Shown here: piece by piece, positions 8,138-16,798 of the stretch
Layout of the letters: every line of letters begins with the position of its first letter
How positions within the stretch are numbered: position 1 is the stretch's first letter
Source: Vitreoscilla stercoraria DSM 513
GTDB lineage: Bacteria > Pseudomonadota > Gammaproteobacteria > Burkholderiales > Neisseriaceae
DNA: 64,000 nt
Reading direction: 5' to 3'
Assembly: GCF_000382305.1 (NCBI RefSeq)
Contig: NZ_KB908029.1
Location: forward strand, 1 to 64,000
Translations under genes and position numbers: made by a program
The notes under the pieces: generated by a model
What the model was told of the DNA's origin: nothing
The model's database searches: none
What the model saw: the letters and a program-made list of their open reading frames with translations, nothing else

Positions 8138-8200
8138 ATTAAAAATAAAAATTATTTATATACTCAAAAAGATACATATCTAAATACTCAAAATGAGCAT
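8131..8200 (+). promoter_or_regulatory. Candidate nadA promoter with two operator motifs
   Basis: TTGACA at 8131-8136 is a consensus -35; possible -10 sequences lie at 8155-8164 (TTTATA, TATACT) but spacing is 18 or more, so the exact -10 is uncertain. The region from 8160 holds a degenerate operator (8160-8176) and a near-perfect one (8184-8200, ATACTCA-AAA-TGAGCAT). Repression by occlusion of the promoter would fit. Confidence 0.5.
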
Positions 8201-8276
8201 ATTTTGATTGATTTCAAATCACTCTTACGAGCATAATCTGCTTTCCTTAAAACGTCACATAGATGTCATAAAAACC

Positions 8277-9497
8277 ATGAACACACATACTTCTGAACGT
8301 TTGTCTTACCCGTATGAAAAACCGTCGCTTGAACACATGCAAGCCCATGTAAATGCTGCAAAGCAACAACAAGAACAACAAGCATGTATCTTGCATGAAG
8401 CTTGGGCAAAAACACCTGCCAAACTCCAAGACAATGCCAAAGCACAAGCCATTGCCCATCTTCAAAACTTACTCACCCAACACAATGCTGTCATGGTAGC
8501 GCATTATTATGTTGCGCCTGAATTGCAAGATTTGGCATTGGCTACAGGCGGTATGGTGGGTGACTCTTTGGAAATGGCACGTTTTGGACAAAACCATTCT
8601 GCGCAAACCTTGTTGGTCGCAGGGGTCAAATTCATGGGCGAAACGTCTAAAATTCTCAGCCCTGAAAAAACCGTATTAATGCCCGATTTAGAAGCCACTT
8701 GCTCTTTGGATTTGGGTTGCCCTGTCGATGAATTCACCGCCTTTTGCGACCAATATCCAGACCGTACCGTTGTGGTTTATGCCAACACCAGCGCCGAAGT
8801 CAAAGCGCGTGCTGATTGGGTGGTCACCTCGTCCATTGCTTTGGAAATTGTGACGTTCTTACACAGCCAAGGCAAAAAAATCATTTGGGGGCCTGACCGC
8901 CATTTAGGCAGCTACATTCAAAAGCAAACTGGCGCAGACATGATTTTGTGGCAAGGATCATGCATTGTGCATCATGAATTCAAAGGTTTGGAATTGAGCT
9001 TACTCAAAGAAAAGCATCCTGAAGCCTTGGTGTTGGTTCATCCTGAATCGCCTGCCGAAGTTGTTGCTCAAGCCGACGTGATTGGTTCTACCAGCAAATT
9101 GTTACAGGCCGCTGTTAATCATTCTGCAAAATCCTTCATTGTCGCCACCGACCAAGGCATTTTGCACGAAATGCAAAAACAAGCACCGCACAAACAATTT
9201 TTTGCAGCGCCTACTGCAGGCGATGGCGCGACGTGCAAATCGTGTGCATTTTGCCCTTGGATGGCGATGAATGGTTTGCAAAACTGCATCAGCACATTAG
9301 AAGACCAAAGCCATGCAGTCCAAGTATCTCACACAACTTTACATGCCGCTCGTCGTTCGATTCAGCGAATGTTGGATTTTTCTGCCGCTTACCGTGAATT
9401 TGGTGTGGCGAAAGATGGCGCGGACTTAAATGCCCACATTTCACAATTTCAACAATGGCTGGAACAAAACCATGAACATGCCCAAAAACTCGTATGA
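8277..9497 (+). CDS. nadA: Quinolinate synthase A
   Basis: NadA condenses iminoaspartate with dihydroxyacetone phosphate to quinolinate using a [4Fe-4S] cluster. The start at ATG 8277 (406 residues, MNTHTSERLSYPYEKPS) is chosen over an in-frame TTG at 8208 that lies next to the operator region; neither has a strong ribosome binding site. The translation shows AHYYVAPELQDLA, GDSLEMAR, VAGVKFMGETSKILSPEKTV, and candidate cluster cysteines in CSLDLGCPVDE, GSCIVHHEF and the CKSCAFCPWMAMN cluster near the C-terminus. The coding sequence overlaps nadB by 26 bases, indicating translational coupling. Confidence 0.95.
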   Translation: MNTHTSERLSYPYEKPSLEHMQAHVNAAKQQQEQQACILHEAWAKTPAKLQDNAKAQAIAHLQNLLTQHNAVMVAHYYVAPELQDLALATGGMVGDSLEMARFGQNHSAQTLLVAGVKFMGETSKILSPEKTVLMPDLEATCSLDLGCPVDEFTAFCDQYPDRTVVVYANTSAEVKARADWVVTSSIALEIVTFLHSQGKKIIWGPDRHLGSYIQKQTGADMILWQGSCIVHHEFKGLELSLLKEKHPEALVLVHPESPAEVVAQADVIGSTSKLLQAAVNHSAKSFIVATDQGILHEMQKQAPHKQFFAAPTAGDGATCKSCAFCPWMAMNGLQNCISTLEDQSHAVQVSHTTLHAARRSIQRMLDFSAAYREFGVAKDGADLNAHISQFQQWLEQNHEHAQKLV

Positions 9498-10998
9498 TGT
9501 GGTGATTATCGGTGCTGGTTTGGCTGGTTTGAGCGTGGCTTTGTCGTTACCAACACATTTATCGGTATTGCTATTGAGCAAAGAAGATTTACACACTTGT
9601 TCTAGTAACCGCGCTCAAGGTGGCATTGCTGCGGTGATGGATTTACATGACAGTGTAGAAGAACATGTACAAGACACCCTCATTGCAGGAGCAGGCTTGT
9701 GTCATGAAACAGCAGTCCGACATATTGTCAGCCAAGGCAAGACCGCCATTGAATGGTTGTGTGCACATGGTGTGCCGTTTACATATGAGCAAGAAGATGC
9801 CACACAATTGCATTTAACCCGTGAAGGTGGTCATGGTAAACGCCGCGTGGTACATGCCGCTGACCACACAGGTTTTTCAGTCACACAAACTTTGCAACAA
9901 CAAGTGCGCCAATATCCCAACATCGACATTGTGTCACATGTTCAAGTAACACAATTACAAGTGCAAAATGGCGTGTGTGTGGGTTTGTCCATACAAGATG
10001 CGCAACAACACAACCACAGCATCCAAGCTGCAAAAATCGTACTCGCCAGCGGTGGCGCAGGTCAATTGTTTGCCCTGACTACCAATCCCATCACCGCCAC
10101 TGCCGATGGCATGGCTTTGGCAGCGCACGCAGGTTGCCATTTGCATCAAATGGCATTTATACAATTTCATCCAACCGCCTTGGCATTGCCACAAAATCCT
10201 TGCTTTTTGATGTCAGAGGCTTTGCGTGGTGAGGGAGCGATTTTGCGCAATGCTATGGGCGAGCGTTTCATGCCCGCTTACGATGAACGTGCCGAATTGG
10301 CGCCTCGTGATATTGTGGCGCGCGCCATTGCCGACCAAATTCAAAAAACCTCACAAGTGTATTTGGACATCACACATAAGCCTTTAAGCTTCATCCAACA
10401 CCATTTCCCGAGTATTTATGAGTTTTGTTTGACACAACATCAATTGGACATCAGCCAACAATGGATTCCTGTGGCACCTGCAGCTCATTATGCTTGTGGT
10501 GGCGTGGTCACAGACGAACATGCCCGCACCCATGTAACCCATTTGTATGCAGTAGGTGAAGTGGCATGCACAGGTTTACATGGTGCCAACCGTTTAGCGA
10601 GCAACTCTTTATTGGAATGTGTGGTTATGGGCCAACAAGCGGCGCAACACATCGTCAGCAATGGCGCTTGGGATGATTTTGAACCACCCTTTTCTAACAG
10701 CTTCACATGGCAAAACATCGATTGGCACATGACACTTGATTTACAGGACGCTGAGGATGATTTTTCACCCGAGCTGTTACAACAACAAATGAGCCAATTT
10801 TTTGGCATTCAACGTCAAAGCCAAGCAATGCAAGCTTTGTACCAACGCTTATTGACTTGGTGGCAACAAAGTCTTGCCTCTGAACACAAGCGCCGTTTGA
10901 TGTTGACCGCCGCCATTTTGATGGTGTATGACGGTTTACAACAAACAACCAACCACGGTGCATTTTTCAATGTGGATTTGGAAGCTGTGGTGGCGTGA
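9472..10998 (+). CDS. nadB: L-aspartate oxidase
   Basis: NadB oxidises L-aspartate to iminoaspartate, the substrate of NadA. ATG 9472 (508 residues, MNMPKNSYDVVIIGAG) is preferred over the longer start at 9430 because the FAD-binding GAGLAG motif then lies near the N-terminus, as usual; ATG 9478 is an equally possible start. Other landmarks are SSNRAQGGIAAV, the catalytic region LTREGGHGKRRVVHA, GGAGQLFALTTNP, QFHPTAL, LMSEALRGEGA and, near the C-terminal third, GLHGANRLASNSLLECVV. It overlaps nadA and is followed by an inverted DUS terminator shared with rho. A DUS copy lies inside the gene at 10740-10752, read as LQDA. Confidence 0.95.
   Translation: MNMPKNSYDVVIIGAGLAGLSVALSLPTHLSVLLLSKEDLHTCSSNRAQGGIAAVMDLHDSVEEHVQDTLIAGAGLCHETAVRHIVSQGKTAIEWLCAHGVPFTYEQEDATQLHLTREGGHGKRRVVHAADHTGFSVTQTLQQQVRQYPNIDIVSHVQVTQLQVQNGVCVGLSIQDAQQHNHSIQAAKIVLASGGAGQLFALTTNPITATADGMALAAHAGCHLHQMAFIQFHPTALALPQNPCFLMSEALRGEGAILRNAMGERFMPAYDERAELAPRDIVARAIADQIQKTSQVYLDITHKPLSFIQHHFPSIYEFCLTQHQLDISQQWIPVAPAAHYACGGVVTDEHARTHVTHLYAVGEVACTGLHGANRLASNSLLECVVMGQQAAQHIVSNGAWDDFEPPFSNSFTWQNIDWHMTLDLQDAEDDFSPELLQQQMSQFFGIQRQSQAMQALYQRLLTWWQQSLASEHKRRLMLTAAILMVYDGLQQTTNHGAFFNVDLEAVVA
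10740..10752 (-). repeat. DUS-like word inside nadB
   Basis: TTTACAGGACGCT, the reverse complement of AGCGTCCTGTAAA, is embedded in nadB and read in frame as Leu-Gln-Asp-Ala. Confidence 0.8.
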
Positions 10999-11016
10999 GT
11001 GGGTACAATGGGCATG

Positions 11017-11052
11017 AAAAAAGCGTCCTGTAAAGTTTACAGGACGCTTTTT
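11017..11052. terminator. Bidirectional DUS-pair terminator between nadB and rho
   Basis: AAGCGTCCTGTAAA (11021-11034) and its exact reverse complement (11036-11049) form a long stem flanked by an A-run on the left and a T-run on the right. It serves both the plus-strand nadB and the minus-strand rho, which converge here. Confidence 0.85.
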
Positions 11053-11068
11053 AAACATACACAATCGC

Positions 11069-12331
11069 TTAACGCTTCATTTGATCAAAGAAATCAGCAT
11101 TGTTTTTCGATGATTTGATTTTGTCTTGCAAAAATTCCATCGCTTCCACATCGTCCATCGGATGCAAGAATTTGCGCAACAACCACATGCGTTGCAATTG
11201 ATCGTTTGGCACCAACAATTCTTCACGACGCGTGCCTGAGCGGTTCAAGCTGATGGCTGGGAAGACGCGTTTTTCGGCCAAACGGCGTTCCAAATGCAAT
11301 TCCATATTGCCCGTGCCTTTGAATTCTTCGTAAATCACATCGTCCATGCGGCTGCCTGTATCGACCAAAGCGGTGGCGATGATGGTCAAAGAACCACCTT
11401 CTTCCAAATTACGCGCCGCACCAAAGAAACGTTTTGGGCGGTGCAAGGCATTGGCATCCACACCACCGGTCAAAATTTTGCCCGATGCTGGTACCACAGT
11501 ATTGTAAGCACGTGCCAAACGGGTAATCGAATCCAATAAAATCACCACATCTTTGCCATGTTCAACCAAACGCTTGGCCTTTTCAATCACCATCTCAGCC
11601 ACTTGTACATGACGCTGGGCAGGTTCATCAAAAGTTGACGATACCACTTCACCACGCACAGAGCGGGTCATTTCAGTCACTTCTTCAGGACGCTCATCAA
11701 TCAACAATACAATCAATTCCACATCAGGATAATTGGTCGTGATGGCAGTGGCGATGTTTTGCAACATCACAGTTTTACCTGTTTTAGGCGGGGCTACCAA
11801 CAAAGCACGTTGGCCAAAACCAATGGGCGCAACCAAATCAATGGCGCGGCTAGTGACGTTTTTGTCCTCTTTGGTTTTACCATCGCGCTCTAATTTGAAT
11901 TGGCGCGTTGGGAACAACGGCGTTAAGTTTTCAAACAAAATTTTGTGTTTGCATTTTTCAGGGTCATCACCATTGATTTTGTCCAATTTCACCAAAGCAA
12001 AATAGCGTTCACCGTCTTTAGGTGTGCGGACACTGCCTTCGATAGTGTCACCTGTGTGCAAATTGAAACGGCGGATTTGACTTGGGCTGACATAAATGTC
12101 GTCCGGACCTGCCAAATAAGACGTATCTCGACTGCGTAAGAAGCCAAAGCCATCTGGTAAAATTTCCAAAGTGCCTTCGCCTGTGAAGCTTTCGCCTTTT
12201 TTGACCAAAGCGCGGACAATGGCAAATACCAAATCTTGTTTGCGCAAGCGGTTGGCATTTTCAATGCCATTTTGTTCGGCCAAAGTCAATAATTCAGAAA
12301 CGTGTTGTTTTTGTAGTTCGGAAACGTGCAT
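11069..12331 (-). CDS. rho: Transcription termination factor Rho
   Basis: A 420-residue hexameric RNA helicase that ends transcription at Rho-dependent sites. The N-terminal RNA-binding domain (about 1-120) includes GDGFGFLRS-type sequence (LPDGFGFLRS) and DIYVSPSQIRRFNL. The ATPase core follows, with Walker A APPKTGKT (about 180), LIDERPEEVTEM, the Walker B segment VVILLDSITRLARAYN and the secondary RNA-binding Q/R region SGKILTGGVDANALHRPKRFFGAARN. Length matches E. coli Rho (419). The gene stands alone, with a shared DUS terminator at its 3' end. Confidence 0.97.
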   Translation of the reverse strand: MHVSELQKQHVSELLTLAEQNGIENANRLRKQDLVFAIVRALVKKGESFTGEGTLEILPDGFGFLRSRDTSYLAGPDDIYVSPSQIRRFNLHTGDTIEGSVRTPKDGERYFALVKLDKINGDDPEKCKHKILFENLTPLFPTRQFKLERDGKTKEDKNVTSRAIDLVAPIGFGQRALLVAPPKTGKTVMLQNIATAITTNYPDVELIVLLIDERPEEVTEMTRSVRGEVVSSTFDEPAQRHVQVAEMVIEKAKRLVEHGKDVVILLDSITRLARAYNTVVPASGKILTGGVDANALHRPKRFFGAARNLEEGGSLTIIATALVDTGSRMDDVIYEEFKGTGNMELHLERRLAEKRVFPAISLNRSGTRREELLVPNDQLQRMWLLRKFLHPMDDVEAMEFLQDKIKSSKNNADFFDQMKR

Positions 12332-12753
12332 TTTAATGTGTCAGTATAGAATTTTAATTTAGAAAGAATTGTCCGCATCAAGCTATGGCTAGCAGATGTT
12401 ATTTTGAGCAGAACACCTAAAAGATCCATTCAGTTTATTTGGTGAATTAAGATTGAAAAGATTACTTGAAGATAACGGAAATTATGATGGTGTATGTACA
12501 GATATTCCTTTGCATGCTAATTCTTTTTGACCATTTTTGTCAAGCGGAACACCAAGATACAGTAAAGCGTCCATTCCAAAACATCTTCATCTCTTTAGCA
12601 ATTTTTTTCCAAACCCACACAAAAACAGTCATACCAATAGCAAAACTAAGCAGTTTGTTTTAAAAAACGCTTTTAAGTTCATTTAATCAATCATCATATA
12701 AAAATCCCCAACTTTAGCTGGGGATTTTTTATCAGACTGACTCAATCAATTAA
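12332..12753. other. Intergenic region between rho and trxA
   Basis: About 420 bases with the trxA terminator at the right end (12701-12730) and presumably the rho promoter at the left. The open frame at 12466-12663 has no ribosome binding site and looks accidental. I see no RNA gene. Confidence 0.5.
12701..12730 (-). terminator. Intrinsic terminator of trxA
   Basis: AAAATCCCCA (12701-12710) pairs with TGGGGATTTT (12719-12728) around an eight-base loop. On the minus strand the hairpin ends in a U-run. It lies 24 bases after the trxA stop. Confidence 0.9.
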
Positions 12754-13086
12754 TTAAGCAATAGAAGCATCAATAAAAGCGACCAATTGACCTTTTGCCA
12801 ATGCGCCGACTTTGGTTGCTACATTTTGACCGTCTTTGAAAATCATCAAAGTTGGGATGCCACGCACACCATATTGGCCTGGAATGGCTTGGTTGTCATC
12901 CACGTTAACTTTAACAATTTTCAATTTGCCTTCATATTCAGGTGCAATATCGTCCAATACAGGGGCAATCATTTTGCAAGGACCACACCAAGGCGCCCAA
13001 AAATCAACCAATACTGCGCCTTCGGCTTTCAATACTTCTTCTTCAAACGTAGCATCAGATACGTGAACAATCAATTCGCTGCTCAT
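12754..13086 (-). CDS. trxA: Thioredoxin
   Basis: Thioredoxin reduces disulfides in cytoplasmic proteins. The 110-residue product carries the active site FWAPWCGPCKMIAPVLD and the cis-proline segment GIPTLMIFKDG. ATG 13086 (MSSELIVHVSD) is chosen over ATG 13092, because the AAGGA box directly abuts the upstream ATG but is spaced six bases from the second one. It is monocistronic, ending in a strong intrinsic terminator. Confidence 0.96.
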   Translation of the reverse strand: MSSELIVHVSDATFEEEVLKAEGAVLVDFWAPWCGPCKMIAPVLDDIAPEYEGKLKIVKVNVDDNQAIPGQYGVRGIPTLMIFKDGQNVATKVGALAKGQLVAFIDASIA

Positions 13087-13362
13087 AAACATTCCTTTGG
13101 ATATTGAATCAATAAATTTGACTTAAAAGGATATAGACACTGCCACTTTTTTTCAAGTATGTTGCCTCGCAATAAATTTTAGGTATAAAGCTTATAGTTA
13201 TTTATGCTTTCATAAGCTGAGCTTGACGCAGATTATGGCGCCATTTAAATATGACAGATGCTTTTGATTTTTATAAAAAATCACCAAACTTCTGTTAATT
13301 CTCATTTAACACGCTATGCCAAAATCTTAAGACAGGTACCTAAACCACACTGTTAAAAAAAT

Positions 13363-14133
13363 TTATTTCAAGCGCAAATAAGCTTGATTAACATATTCCC
13401 AATACAAGTAATTTAAAAATTCTAAGGTTTTAGACAAATCAAAATTTCTAATTTGAAATGGCTTAGGATTGCCAACATAATGCAACACTTGAATGTCTTT
13501 AAATGCCAAAAAGCGCATTTTAATCAAATCTTCAATGCCCATCACAAACACATTCAAAGTCGGCTCTAATTGCAAATGTGGACTGTCCATCCAATGCGGC
13601 CACAAAGCACGGAACACGTCTTGATCATAGCCCACTTGTGCGTCCATTAAAGCCAATGCGTTATGATATTCGGATATATTAGGCTCTATCACCAATAACC
13701 CACTGTTCAAACCTTGATGACGCGCCATACGGCTTTGACCACACCAATCCCACACCGCACTGGCATGAGGCCTGTCAAACAAATCATCGATATTGGCTCT
13801 GACAATCATGTCTGAATCCAAATACACTATTTTTTCATAATCAACCAAAGACAAAATTTTCAATTTGGTGGCGCTGTGTATGACTTCAATCGGCCAAGCA
13901 TCTTGAGTCATGCGCTCAATAACATCATCATGATATGCCAATGCAGAAACCACACAAACTTGCATACCTAATTTTTCCAAAGTCATCAAAGTCGCAGCCT
14001 CTAAAGTTTCGCTTGCCACAACCAACAAAGGATATTTTGCATCTACATTCAACAAACTTTGTTGCAAAGCCAATACACCAGGCAAATAATGGTCAGTAGT
14101 TAAGACCGTTACATAAGTTTTGGTTGGGGACAT
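13363..14133 (-). CDS. Glycosyltransferase family 8 protein
   Basis: A GT8 (LgtC/glycogenin-like) enzyme of about 256 residues that should transfer a sugar from a nucleotide sugar. The nucleotide-binding/metal motif is YLDSDMIV (DxD), preceded by SATKLKILSLVDYEKIV and followed by LNSGLLVIEPN; HYVGNPKPF near the C-terminus supplies the HxxGxxKPW-like motif of the family. ATG 14133 (MSPTKTYVTVLTTD) places the first beta-strand at the N-terminus; an upstream ATG at 14154 would add seven residues and cannot be excluded. It may modify LOS or another glycan, but there is no glycan cluster next to it, so the acceptor is unknown. Confidence 0.8.
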   Translation of the reverse strand: MSPTKTYVTVLTTDHYLPGVLALQQSLLNVDAKYPLLVVASETLEAATLMTLEKLGMQVCVVSALAYHDDVIERMTQDAWPIEVIHSATKLKILSLVDYEKIVYLDSDMIVRANIDDLFDRPHASAVWDWCGQSRMARHQGLNSGLLVIEPNISEYHNALALMDAQVGYDQDVFRALWPHWMDSPHLQLEPTLNVFVMGIEDLIKMRFLAFKDIQVLHYVGNPKPFQIRNFDLSKTLEFLNYLYWEYVNQAYLRLK

Positions 14134-14218
14134 AGCAAGCTCTCTTGATGACATTCAAAATCATTTGTTTGTCATTATTGCCTTTTGTTCCAAACGCAGA
14201 CACCACTATTTGAAATAT

Positions 14219-15811
14219 TCATTTCAGGACGGTTCTAATCGGCGATGACAAATGTCTGAGCAATTCTTGTGTGTAAGGATGTTCAGCGGCAGTAAAAATT
14301 TCATGCACCGTACCCGACTCCACCACACACCCTTGTTTTAGAACCAACATATCAGATGCCAATGCCGCAATCACATCCAAGTCATGGCTGATAATCACCA
14401 TGCTTAAATCATATTGCTGTTGCAATTTTAATAATAATTTCAATATTTGTTTTTGTAAGCGCACATCCAAAGCGCTGGTGGGCTCATCCAATAACAATAT
14501 TTTAGGTCTGACCACCAAAGCACGAGCAATCGCCAAACGCTGTCGCTGTCCACCTGAAAATTCGTGTGGATAACGCTGCAAGCTGTCATGTGGCAAGCCG
14601 ACATCATCCAAAACTTCTAACAAACGTGCTTGCTGTTGCTCAGGGCTTAAATGGCTTTTTTGAATGAAAAATGGTTCTAACAACGCCGTTTGCATATTCA
14701 TGCGTGGATTGAACGCAGAAAATGGATCTTGAAACACCATTTGCATGTTTTGTCTGTGGACAACCAAATCATTCAAACCCAAAGCCAGCCAGTCTTCCGC
14801 ACCCACCACGACTTTTCCTGTCGCAGGCATCAAACGCATCAAAGCTTTGGCAAAAGTGGTTTTGCCACTGCCTGACTCACCCACAATGCCCAAAGTTTTG
14901 CCAGCTTGCAATTGTAAAGATAGCGGTTGCAATAACACTTTGTTGCTGTGACGCCACCATGATTGTTTTTGTTGGATGCTCACACTGACATTCTGTACAT
15001 CCAAAACAACTGCACTGCTGTTTTTTTCTGCCGCAACAAGATTCAAAGCTTCAGGGCGGGCATTCAATAAATCTTGCGTATAAACATGTTGCGGCTGAGC
15101 AAAAAGTTGTGCTGTCGCAGCTTGCTCCACTACATGCCCTTGTTGCATCACCACCACCTCATCAGCAAAACGTTCCACCAAGCGCAAATCATGGCTGATG
15201 TACAACAATGCCATTTGATACTGGTTTTGTAAACGTTCAAGCAAAGCCACAATTTGTGCTTGCACCGCCACATCTAAAGCGGTGGTGGGTTCATCTGCAA
15301 TCAACAATTTCGGTTGCGCCGCCACAGCCATGGCAATCATCGCTCTTTGTCTTTGACCACCTGACAATTGAAACGGATAGGCTTTGACCTTATCACAAGC
15401 GTCCTGTATGCCCGTTTCTTGCAAAATTTCAATCGCGGCTTGCCAAGCTTGTTTGGCGGTTAAACCCAAATGCTGTTGGTAGACCTCGGCAATTTGGTTG
15501 CCAACTGTATACACAGGATTCAAAGCCGTCATCGGCTCTTGAAACACCATGCCAATATCGCGTCCACGGATTTTACCCAGATGTTTTTCAGACAGAGTCA
15601 ACAAATCTTGCTCTAAAAAATCAATGTTGCCATTCAAACTCACCATCGGATTCAAGCGCATGATACCTTGAGCCAACACAGTTTTACCACTGCCTGACTC
15701 ACCCACTATCGCTATCTTCTGCCCACGAGCGACCTGTAAATTCACATCGAACAATACTTGTGTTTGACCAAAATAAGCATTCACATTTTTTGCCGACAAC
15801 AAAACATCCAT
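14219..15811 (-). CDS. yejF: Double-ATPase ABC transporter subunit (YejF/DppD-DppF type)
   Basis: A 530-residue protein made of two fused ABC ATPase domains, the layout of YejF, the ATPase of peptide/microcin C-type importers. Each half has a Walker A GESGSGKT (about residues 36-43 and 308-315) and a signature motif (LSGGQRQR and FSGGQRQR), with Walker B segments LLIADEPTTALD and LLLDEPTSALD; each ends in the oligopeptide-transporter C-terminal extension. Length equals E. coli YejF (529). The partner permeases and periplasmic binding protein are not beside it, so they must be elsewhere. A DUS copy at 15397-15408 is read as IQDA. Confidence 0.85.
   Translation of the reverse strand: MDVLLSAKNVNAYFGQTQVLFDVNLQVARGQKIAIVGESGSGKTVLAQGIMRLNPMVSLNGNIDFLEQDLLTLSEKHLGKIRGRDIGMVFQEPMTALNPVYTVGNQIAEVYQQHLGLTAKQAWQAAIEILQETGIQDACDKVKAYPFQLSGGQRQRAMIAMAVAAQPKLLIADEPTTALDVAVQAQIVALLERLQNQYQMALLYISHDLRLVERFADEVVVMQQGHVVEQAATAQLFAQPQHVYTQDLLNARPEALNLVAAEKNSSAVVLDVQNVSVSIQQKQSWWRHSNKVLLQPLSLQLQAGKTLGIVGESGSGKTTFAKALMRLMPATGKVVVGAEDWLALGLNDLVVHRQNMQMVFQDPFSAFNPRMNMQTALLEPFFIQKSHLSPEQQQARLLEVLDDVGLPHDSLQRYPHEFSGGQRQRLAIARALVVRPKILLLDEPTSALDVRLQKQILKLLLKLQQQYDLSMVIISHDLDVIAALASDMLVLKQGCVVESGTVHEIFTAAEHPYTQELLRHLSSPIRTVLK
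15397..15408 (+). repeat. DUS-like word inside yejF
   Basis: AAGCGTCCTGTA, exact 12-mer, lies in the coding sequence; on the coding strand it is read Ile-Gln-Asp-Ala. Confidence 0.8.
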
Positions 15812-15965
15812 GTCATTTTTCCTTATGATTTGCAGACTTTATAGCAGATGGATTTGATTTTGAGCAATGCTTGTTACGTTTACTTTGTAGCATAAGCGTT
15901 TTAGTATGTTCATTCACAATATTTAAGTATGCATTAAATGCGTTATGTTAATTAAGGAATAAGAT

Positions 15966-16400
15966 ATGAAGCAGTATTTATGGATGTTGGGATTGGTTTT
16001 GGGATTCAGCCAAGCTGCAAGCGCAGCTCCCGTCAAAGATGTGTCCAAAGAGTTAGACCAAGCCACCCACGCCGCCATCAATGTGTATCGCAATCAAGGC
16101 ATGACAGGATTGCAAAAAGCCGTCAATGATTGTTATCGCCAAGTCGGTTATGCCACACCGTTTTGCGTGTATTTAGATGCGGCAGGACGTGAAATTGATT
16201 TCACTGTCGCGCGCGCTTACAAGGAATTGGGACGCAATGTGTTGCCAAGTACTTTTTTCCAAGCCAAATCTTTTGGTGAGCGCACTGCTTCTTTTTACAT
16301 TTTGCACCAACACACGCGCAAAGAATCCAACGCACACATGCAAAAAATTCAAAAACAAATCCAAAAACAAGTGAATAAAAACCTGTTCCCACAAGATTGA
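15966..16400 (+). CDS. Secreted protein of unknown function
   Basis: A 144-residue protein with a clear signal peptide: MKQYLWMLGLVLGFSQAASA, predicted cleavage after Ala-Ser-Ala at residue 20 or 21. The mature part is about 120 residues, with two cysteines (in NDCYRQVG and TPFCVYLD) that could form a disulfide in the periplasm, and a basic, Gln/Lys-rich C-terminal helix. I do not recognise a family. The ribosome binding site AAGGA and the Sec signal make it a convincing gene. It is followed by an inverted DUS terminator. Confidence 0.75.
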   Translation: MKQYLWMLGLVLGFSQAASAAPVKDVSKELDQATHAAINVYRNQGMTGLQKAVNDCYRQVGYATPFCVYLDAAGREIDFTVARAYKELGRNVLPSTFFQAKSFGERTASFYILHQHTRKESNAHMQKIQKQIQKQVNKNLFPQD

Positions 16401-16412
16401 AATATCTAAAAA

Positions 16413-16442
16413 AAGCGTCCTGTAAAGGTTTACAGGACGCTT
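16413..16442. terminator. Inverted DUS pair between convergent genes
   Basis: AAGCGTCCTGTAAA (16413-16426) and its reverse complement (16429-16442), preceded by an A-run, sit between the plus-strand secreted protein gene and the minus-strand lipoprotein gene. Confidence 0.8.
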
Positions 16443-16459
16443 GATCCAGCAAAATTGAA

Positions 16460-16798
16460 TCAATGAGCCAAACGGTATAATTGATACCCAGCTATTGCAC
16501 CACCCACATCGTAGGCCAAATCTTTCCAACTGAAACCACTGCCTTGCGCACGAGCATCATACAACTCTTTACCCAAACCCATAGAGACGCTAAAGCCAAT
16601 AGCCGCAGTGGCTCGATGAGATGGCGGCATGTGGTTGCCGTGCAAAGATTGTGCCGCTGCAGCACTTAAACCTGCGGACACGGCAAAATGTTTGACTTTG
16701 TCTGGACCGACCCAAGCATCGTTGGCTGAGTGCCAAGTGCTGCAAGCACCTAAGCCCAAGCTGATGATAATGAAACCAATGTAACGAAACCACTTCAA
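16460..16798 (-). CDS. YfiM-like (DUF2279) lipoprotein
   Basis: A 112-residue predicted lipoprotein. The N-terminus MKWFRYIGFIIISLGLGAC has a hydrophobic segment and a lipobox (LGAC, Cys19). The body resembles the YfiM/DUF2279 family, with GPDKVKHFAVSAGLSAAAA, GFSVSMGLGKELYDA and SWKDLAYDVGGAIAGY and two or three amphipathic or membrane-associated helices. The start is TTG 16798, overlapping the stop of the upstream methyltransferase gene by three bases; no ATG precedes the signal peptide, so the TTG is required. Function of the family is unknown. Confidence 0.75.
   Translation of the reverse strand: MKWFRYIGFIIISLGLGACSTWHSANDAWVGPDKVKHFAVSAGLSAAAAQSLHGNHMPPSHRATAAIGFSVSMGLGKELYDARAQGSGFSWKDLAYDVGGAIAGYQLYRLAH

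Larger units (their letters stand above)
7861..8276. other. Divergent nadC/nadA control region
   Basis: About 415 A+T-rich bases between the two divergent starts. They hold four copies of the putative operator (7880-7896, 7899-7915, 8160-8176, 8184-8200), a perfect 26-bp tandem duplication (8086-8137) and candidate nadA promoter elements. I see no gene in it. Confidence 0.6.

Noticed and set aside
12466..12663. 65-residue open frame between rho and trxA
   Set aside because: No start signals and low-complexity hydrophobic content in A+T-rich sequence; looks accidental.
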